Assembly (NCBI GenBank): GCA_964402995.1
Contig: CAYOEA010000020.1
Coordinates: 1-10,045, forward strand
DNA from: GCA-2686295 sp964402995
GTDB lineage: Archaea > Nanobdellota > Nanobdellia > Woesearchaeales > GCA-2686295
Direction: 5' to 3'
DNA: 10,045 nucleotides
Below, piece by piece: positions 6,827-10,045 of the stretch. Position 1 is the first letter of the stretch, and every line of letters begins with the position of its first letter. The position numbers and the translations under genes were made by a program. Under the pieces are notes generated by a model. The model saw only the letters and a list, made by a program, of their open reading frames with translations, was not told the DNA's origin and ran no database searches.

Positions 6827-6924
6827 ACTTAACGTCAGGGATATACGAAGTTTTGCGGAGTGAAACGGAGCAAAATTTGGGTGAAGCCCGAGCTGAGGGC
6901 TGAACTGTATATCCCTTGTTATAC
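6827..6924. other. attC-like recombination site 2 (98 bp)
   Basis: The site opens with ACTTAAC (6827-6833), an exact RYYYAAC, and closes with GTTATAC (6918-6924), one base off GTTRRRY. AGGGATATAC (6837-6846) pairs perfectly with GTATATCCCT (6907-6916). Inside are hairpin A, TTTTGC (6851-6856) with GCAAAA (6870-6875), and hairpin B, GCCC (6886-6889) with GGGC (6897-6900). The plan is the same as in site 1, and both share GAAGTTTT...TGCG and AGCAAAA...TTTGGG segments. ACTTAAC complements the opening core of the preceding cassette (906-912), and GTTATAC complements the closing core of the following one (10038-10044). Confidence 0.65.
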
Positions 6925-7057
6925 GCCCCGACGACTGAAAGGAGGAGAGAGCAGCGTGGCTTGAGTTCAAAAAATATTTTTCGTCCTTGTTCATTAGATA
7001 GGCTTTCGTTTGTTTCTTATAAATTTGATTTTTTCGTTTTTAAAAATGGAAGAGGGG
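6917..7057. repeat. Left terminal inverted repeat of cassette 3
   Basis: Five blocks have exact reverse complements, in mirrored order, at the right end: TGTTATACGC (6917-6926), TTCAAAAAATATTTTTC (6966-6982), GATAGGCTTTC (6997-7007), ATAAATTTGATTTTTTC (7019-7035) and AAGAGGGG (7050-7057). The partners lie at 10036-10045, 10017-10033, 9990-10000, 9962-9978 and 9946-9953. Gaps between blocks on the left are 39, 14, 11 and 14 bases; on the right they are 2, 16, 11 and 8. The long first gap mirrors that of cassette 2. Confidence 0.8.
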
Positions 7058-7083
7058 TTAGGGGTGAATTTCATTTTTAAAAA
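7037..7083 (-). terminator. Inverted repeat after the restriction-modification operon
   Basis: TTTTTAAAAATG (7037-7048) and CATTTTTAAAAA (7072-7083) are perfect 12-base reverse complements with a 23-base loop. The structure starts 4 bases after the methyltransferase stop codon. An A/T stem is weak, but the placement suggests an operon terminator or mRNA end. The left arm lies just inside the inverted-repeat blocks of the cassette. Confidence 0.5.
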
Positions 7084-7087
7084 CTCC

Positions 7088-7867
7088 TTATTGTTTCTTA
7101 AAATTCAGAATTCTTTTATTCGCAAGATCAACATATTTCTTTTCTTTCTCAATTCCAATCCAATTTCTATCAAGTGCTTTTGCAACAATTCCAGTTGTAC
7201 CAGTTCCAAAGAAAGGGTCTAATACTATATCTCCTTTTTTACTTGCAGTAAGTAAAACTTGTTGTATCAATTTTAAAGGTTTTTGTGTTGGGTGTGCTTT
7301 TATTCCATTTTCATCTTTTAGTCTTTCATTTCCTCTACATAACCCAAAAATCCAATCTGTATCTTTCATTTGTTTCCCACCATTTATTTGTTTCATTTGT
7401 TCATAATTGAAAGTATAATTTTTACAATTTTTGTCTTTTACTGCCCAGATAAGCGTTTCATGATTATTTGTAAATCTTCTTCCATTCAAGTTTGGTAATG
7501 CATCAGTTTTTATCCAAATAACATCATTTAAAAACCAAATTCCTAAATCTTGCATTATAGTTCCAACTCTAAAAATATTATGATACATTCCAATTACCCA
7601 AATTGAACCAGTAGATTTTATTATTCTTTGACATTCAGAAAGCCAAGATTTGGTAAATTTATCACAATCTTCATAACTTTCAAATTTATCCCATGCATCA
7701 TCAACAGGAATAACTTCCGTTCCGTTTGCTCTTTTTAATCTCTTTCCTTTTGGTAATTGCAAATAATAAGGAGGGTCTGCAAAAATTAAATCAATAGAAT
7801 TGTCAGGAAGTTTTTTTAATTCCTCAATACAATTTCCATGAATGATTGTGTTTATTTTTTCTTTCAT
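7088..7867 (-). CDS. HinfI/CcrM-type (beta class) adenine-N6 DNA methyltransferase
   Basis: This 259-residue enzyme transfers a methyl group from S-adenosylmethionine to adenine in DNA, protecting host sites. Motif order marks the beta class: catalytic DPPY at 31-34 (FADPPYYLQL) comes first and the cofactor motif DPFFGTGTTG at 217-226 is near the C-terminus. The middle carries the HinfI/CcrM signature WVIGMYHNIFRVG and NLNGRRFTNNHETLIWA. DPPY rather than SPPY favours adenine over cytosine. The C-terminal extension of CcrM is missing; the length fits a core-only enzyme. HinfI and CcrM act on GANTC, but the site here is unknown. It is the last gene of the operon. Its ATG follows the stop of the preceding gene by 2 bases and no ribosome site is visible, so re-initiation is likely. 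Confidence 0.92.
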   Translation of the reverse strand: MKEKINTIIHGNCIEELKKLPDNSIDLIFADPPYYLQLPKGKRLKRANGTEVIPVDDAWDKFESYEDCDKFTKSWLSECQRIIKSTGSIWVIGMYHNIFRVGTIMQDLGIWFLNDVIWIKTDALPNLNGRRFTNNHETLIWAVKDKNCKNYTFNYEQMKQINGGKQMKDTDWIFGLCRGNERLKDENGIKAHPTQKPLKLIQQVLLTASKKGDIVLDPFFGTGTTGIVAKALDRNWIGIEKEKKYVDLANKRILNFKKQ

Positions 7868-7869
7868 AT

Positions 7870-8997
7870 TTAAAAATTGTAGATAATTAAATGTTCTACA
7901 TCTCTATCATTTCTGCCTTTTACATTATACAAATAGCATTTTTCAAAGCTATCAATTTTAATATTCTTTTTGTTATTATAGAGATCATAAATAAAATCTG
8001 TTTTTTTAATTATCAAAATAAAATTAGCTTTTGTTTTGTATAAACATTTTGCTAATCTTTCTTGATCTTTTTTATCAAATGATTTTTTTTCATAATCACT
8101 AAAATCTGTATCATAAGGAGGGTCAAGAAAAATAAAATCTTTTTTAGAAAATTCAAATTCATTAAAAAAATCTTCAAAATCTTGATTTTTTATTATTGTA
8201 TTTTTAAATATTTTTTTTACTTCATCACTAAAAATATAATCAACTTTTTTTCTAAAATCCTTAGTATTATATCCTATTCCGCCATAGGGAATATTAAAGT
8301 GCCCATTAGAATTAAAACGAAACATTGAGCCATAACAAAATTCTCTTACAAAATAGTAATTAGCTATTTTTTTAGGTAAACTTATTTTATATTTACTTCC
8401 ATTAAAATTCATAACATCACGAAAGTGCATATAAAATCCGCTTCTAAAAGCAGTTTCAATATTTTTATATAAATCTCCTGCTGGTAAAGTTCCTCTTTCT
8501 TGCTCTATCTTTTTTGTTCTTTGAATTTTTGAAATCAAATTTTTTATAATTTGGTTTAACAGATTTTTTTCATCTAAACAAAACTTTTTCAAAAATAATC
8601 CGTTAAATTGATCTTCTTTTTTTAAAAGAATATCATTTATATTTTTTTCAAGTTCTTTTTTTGTGATTTTATTTTCTTTAAAGTTTTTATATAAATCTAC
8701 TATCTCGTTTTCAAAAATTTTAATATATTTTGGTATTTTCTCCCAGTTATTAGCGTATTCATACAATTCTTTTTTAAAATCCTCTCTGTCATTTTCTTCT
8801 TTTAATAAAGAATAAAAATCGGTTAATTCTTCACAAATATCATTAATTATTACATTTTTAGGTTCTAATTTAAAAAAAATACCACCACCACCAAAAAAAG
8901 GTTCAATATACCTTTCAAAAGAGGGAATTAAATCTTTTATATAGATAAATTCTTTTGTTTTGCCACCAGGCCATTTTATGAGTGTTTGCATTGTCAT
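7870..8997 (-). CDS. Dam/D12 family (alpha class) adenine-N6 DNA methyltransferase
   Basis: A 375-residue MTase with motif order X-I-IV of the alpha class. Motif X is KWPGGKTK (8-15), the cofactor motif is EPFFGGGGIFF (32-42), and the catalytic motif is DPPYDT (292-297). The end NVKGRN...VEHLIIYN is typical of D12 enzymes. The long Lys/Asn/Phe-rich middle, about 60-270, holds the target-recognition part and is longer than in Dam (about 280 residues in total). It includes ETAFRSGFYMHFRDVMNF, which resembles a segment of other D12 methylases. The gene is extremely rich in A and T. The start is taken at ATG 8997; AAGGTAATC (9008-9000) ahead of it resembles an archaeal ribosome site, though ATG 8991 is also well placed. 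It lies 9 bases after the endonuclease stop. Two adenine methylases of different classes suggest an asymmetric target or DpnII-like division of labour. Confidence 0.92.
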   Translation of the reverse strand: MTMQTLIKWPGGKTKEFIYIKDLIPSFERYIEPFFGGGGIFFKLEPKNVIINDICEELTDFYSLLKEENDREDFKKELYEYANNWEKIPKYIKIFENEIVDLYKNFKENKITKKELEKNINDILLKKEDQFNGLFLKKFCLDEKNLLNQIIKNLISKIQRTKKIEQERGTLPAGDLYKNIETAFRSGFYMHFRDVMNFNGSKYKISLPKKIANYYFVREFCYGSMFRFNSNGHFNIPYGGIGYNTKDFRKKVDYIFSDEVKKIFKNTIIKNQDFEDFFNEFEFSKKDFIFLDPPYDTDFSDYEKKSFDKKDQERLAKCLYKTKANFILIIKKTDFIYDLYNNKKNIKIDSFEKCYLYNVKGRNDRDVEHLIIYNF

Positions 8998-9006
8998 TTG
9001 ATTACC

Positions 9007-9834
9007 TTAATCTAAATAAGTTTTTTTGATTTCTTCTAAAGCATTTGTGATTAATTGTGCATTTTCTTTGTATGTTTCTAGTACTAAATTGTATCCTTGT
9101 TCCGACTTACAAACAAAATTCCAAAAATCTCTTCCAATTAAAAGTTCATCTTTTGAAAAGAATTGTAAAACTCTTCCTTGTTTCCATTCATTATCTTCTC
9201 CAAATCTGTTATATGCAGTAGCAAAATGTGCTTGAATTGTTGCATCTTTTCCCAAAGAGTTTGCTAATATTGCAAATTGTTCAAAAATGGCTTCTTTTTC
9301 GGAACGAGCCTTTTTATTATCTAAATCACCACCGATTTTTAGTTCTATCAAATGATGAGTATTTGTTTCTTTATCAACTAAATAATAATCACTAACATGA
9401 ACTTTTGATTGAATTTTAGAATTTGGATTTGGCTTTATACTTCTTATTTCTTTAAAATGTTCTATTGAGGGTTTAAGTGGGTTTTTACTATTTTTGTATG
9501 CTTCTAAAAATTCTGCGATTTTTGAGGTTTGTTCTGGATATAATTCTCCTTCAACACTTTTTTTTACATCATAAAATAATTTTGCAATATTTACTGCCAT
9601 TCCTTCAAGCATGTTTCCAAGAGAACTATCAAGTGAACGAACTAAAGCAGAGTAATATTGTATATCTTTCCCAAGTGCAGCAATAAAAACGTTATGAATT
9701 TTCATATTTATTACTCCATTGGGATTATCAACTTCTCCCTCATGACGTGCTCTAAATCCAGTTGCATAAGCTTCAACTGCTGTTCTGACAATAGATTGGA
9801 TTGCCTCTTTTTTATCAAGTGTGTTTTTTATCAT
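9007..9834 (-). CDS. Type II restriction endonuclease, PD-(D/E)XK, probably TdeIII/MjaII-like
   Basis: A 275-residue protein from this start, first in the operon with two methylases, hence the nuclease of the system. The core fits PD-(D/E)XK: Asp149 (VSDYYL) followed after 14 residues by ELK (Glu164, Lys166). Two features recall the TdeIII/MjaII family from memory: an N-terminal block resembling NxFxxAL...RSLDSSLGxxLE..A..IA (about 48-85) and LIGRDFWNFV near the C-terminus. Those enzymes cut GGNCC, which has no adenine and so would not suit two adenine methylases; specificity has probably changed. The start is ATG 9834. An in-frame TTG at 9846 would add 4 residues, but it falls almost on the predicted transcription start. 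Placing the nuclease ahead of its methylases is notable for establishment in a new host. Confidence 0.8.
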   Translation of the reverse strand: MIKNTLDKKEAIQSIVRTAVEAYATGFRARHEGEVDNPNGVINMKIHNVFIAALGKDIQYYSALVRSLDSSLGNMLEGMAVNIAKLFYDVKKSVEGELYPEQTSKIAEFLEAYKNSKNPLKPSIEHFKEIRSIKPNPNSKIQSKVHVSDYYLVDKETNTHHLIELKIGGDLDNKKARSEKEAIFEQFAILANSLGKDATIQAHFATAYNRFGEDNEWKQGRVLQFFSKDELLIGRDFWNFVCKSEQGYNLVLETYKENAQLITNALEEIKKTYLD

Positions 9835-9868
9835 ATTATTTCCCAATTATATATTAAAAGTTATTAGT

Positions 9869-9878
9869 ATTATATAAG
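9869..9878 (-). promoter_or_regulatory. TATA box for the restriction-modification operon
   Basis: Read on the minus strand this is CTTATATAAT with AAAA ahead of it. Transcription is predicted to start near 9847, giving a leader of about 13 bases before ATG 9834 with only a weak GGGA. No other promoter is visible between the three genes, so they are probably one transcript. Confidence 0.6.
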
Positions 9879-9909
9879 TTTTGTTATCTTTTTCAATTTA
9901 TAAATCATC

Positions 9910-9934
9910 GTTTTCGGAACGGAGTGGAGAAAAC
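9910..9934. repeat. Hairpin near the right end of cassette 3
   Basis: GTTTTC (9910-9915) pairs with GAAAAC (9929-9934) around a 13-base loop GGAACGGAGTGGA. The loop is made of the same short words (GGAGTG, AACGGA) as the loop of hairpin A in attC-like site 2, which suggests a recurring module. A C-rich TTTTG element follows at 9945-9955. Confidence 0.4.
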
Positions 9935-9945
9935 ACAATCTTATC

Positions 9946-10045
9946 CCCCTCTTTTGTTTTAGAAAAAATCAAATTTATTCCCCTCTTTAGAAAGCCTATC
10001 ATCATTTTACCTCTTAGAAAAATATTTTTTGAATTGCGTATAACA
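9946..10045. repeat. Right terminal inverted repeat of cassette 3
   Basis: CCCCTCTT (9946-9953), GAAAAAATCAAATTTAT (9962-9978), GAAAGCCTATC (9990-10000), GAAAAATATTTTTTGAA (10017-10033) and GCGTATAACA (10036-10045) are exact reverse complements of five blocks at 6917-7057, in mirrored order. The window ends on the last block, so the cassette's outer boundary is just reached. The repeat begins about 70 bases upstream of the operon TATA box. Confidence 0.8.
10038..10044. other. First core of attC-like site 3 (site cut by the window end)
   Basis: GTATAAC is the exact complement of GTTATAC at 6918-6924, which opens the same cassette. It is one base off the RYYYAAC consensus, at the matching position to the one deviation in its partner. 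By analogy with sites 1 and 2 a stem-loop of roughly 90-110 bases should continue past the window. Confidence 0.55.

Larger units (their letters stand above)
6692..6833. repeat. Right terminal inverted repeat of cassette 2
   Basis: The blocks AAAACTGCCC (6692-6701), GGAACCCCCTA (6764-6774), GGAACTCAAATTTTA (6808-6822) and GAACTTAAC (6825-6833) are exact reverse complements, in mirrored order, of four blocks at 1068-1077, 1011-1021, 955-969 and 906-914. The spaces between blocks have diverged. Within it lie a GCAAC/GTTGC hairpin (6726-6738), the GAA-loop mini-hairpin (6749-6759) and a T/A hairpin (6782-6804). Confidence 0.75.

Noticed and set aside
6665..6994. Open reading frame of 109 codons on the minus strand
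   Set aside because: It overlaps the end of the regulator gene, both inverted-repeat ends and site 2. The repeated blocks force its composition, and no promoter or family features are seen.
7010..7222. Open reading frame of 70 codons on the plus strand
   Set aside because: It is antisense to the beta-class methyltransferase and to the operon's terminal inverted repeat, with low-complexity Phe/Leu/Asn composition.
9007..9834. Assignment of the nuclease to the DpnII (GATC) family on the strength of the two-methylase operon
   Set aside because: The protein lacks the sequence features I recall for DpnII, and its catalytic region and C-terminal GRDFWNF fit the TdeIII/MjaII type better.
906..10045. 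Classical insertion sequences or transposons
   Set aside because: No transposase or DDE/HUH protein is encoded between the inverted ends, and no short target-site duplication is evident outside them; shared complementary cores fit site-specific recombination better. A non-autonomous element remains possible.

Overview
The window reads as accessory DNA from an AT-rich archaeon, most likely a DPANN lineage of the Woesearchaeota/Pacearchaeota kind. The support is archaeal: TATA boxes about 22-27 bases ahead of start codons, several apparently leaderless or near-leaderless genes, a small winged-helix regulator of archaeal type, and a giant secreted papain-like protease with Ig-like repeats, a Cys-rich GYCC motif and a C-terminal membrane anchor. 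The lineage is an inference, because no ribosomal or housekeeping gene is present.

Layout. At 1-81 is the 3' end of an unknown plus-strand gene. At 91-642 (minus) is a single-pass membrane protein with a Cys-rich exterior. At 652-1076 is a structured non-coding junction. At 1077-6313 (minus) is a two-gene unit: a small DUF333 lipoprotein, then a 1656-residue surface protease that itself starts with a DUF333-like domain. A divergent winged-helix gene lies at 6415-6690 (plus). At 6691-7087 is a second structured junction. At 7088-9834 (minus) is a compact three-gene restriction-modification operon, transcribed as endonuclease, then Dam/D12-type adenine methylase, then HinfI/CcrM-type adenine methylase. 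At 9847-10045 is the operon promoter and the start of a third junction.

The most striking content is in the junctions. Each has an integron attC-like layout: RYYYAAC-like core, stem, two internal hairpins, stem, GTTRRRY-like core. The cores obey cassette logic. The GTTAAGT that opens the protease unit (906-912) is complementary to the ACTTAAC that closes it (6827-6833). The GTTATAC that opens the restriction-modification unit (6918-6924) is complementary to the GTATAAC that closes it (10038-10044). The two cores inside one junction do not match each other. This is the rule for integron gene cassettes, here with large multigene cassettes (about 6.0 kb and at least 3.1 kb).

Unlike ordinary integron cassettes, each unit also has its own long, interrupted inverted repeats (about 100-170 bp, in 4-5 collinear blocks) just inside the cores. 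Their sequences differ between units but match within a unit. At the left end of both complete units an extra 37-38 bases separates the core from the first repeat block. No recombinase lies in the window. An archaeal cassette array, a family of elements with long terminal inverted repeats, or invertible cassettes all remain possible. The cargo (a surface protease with a regulator, and restriction-modification) is typical of exchanged accessory genes.
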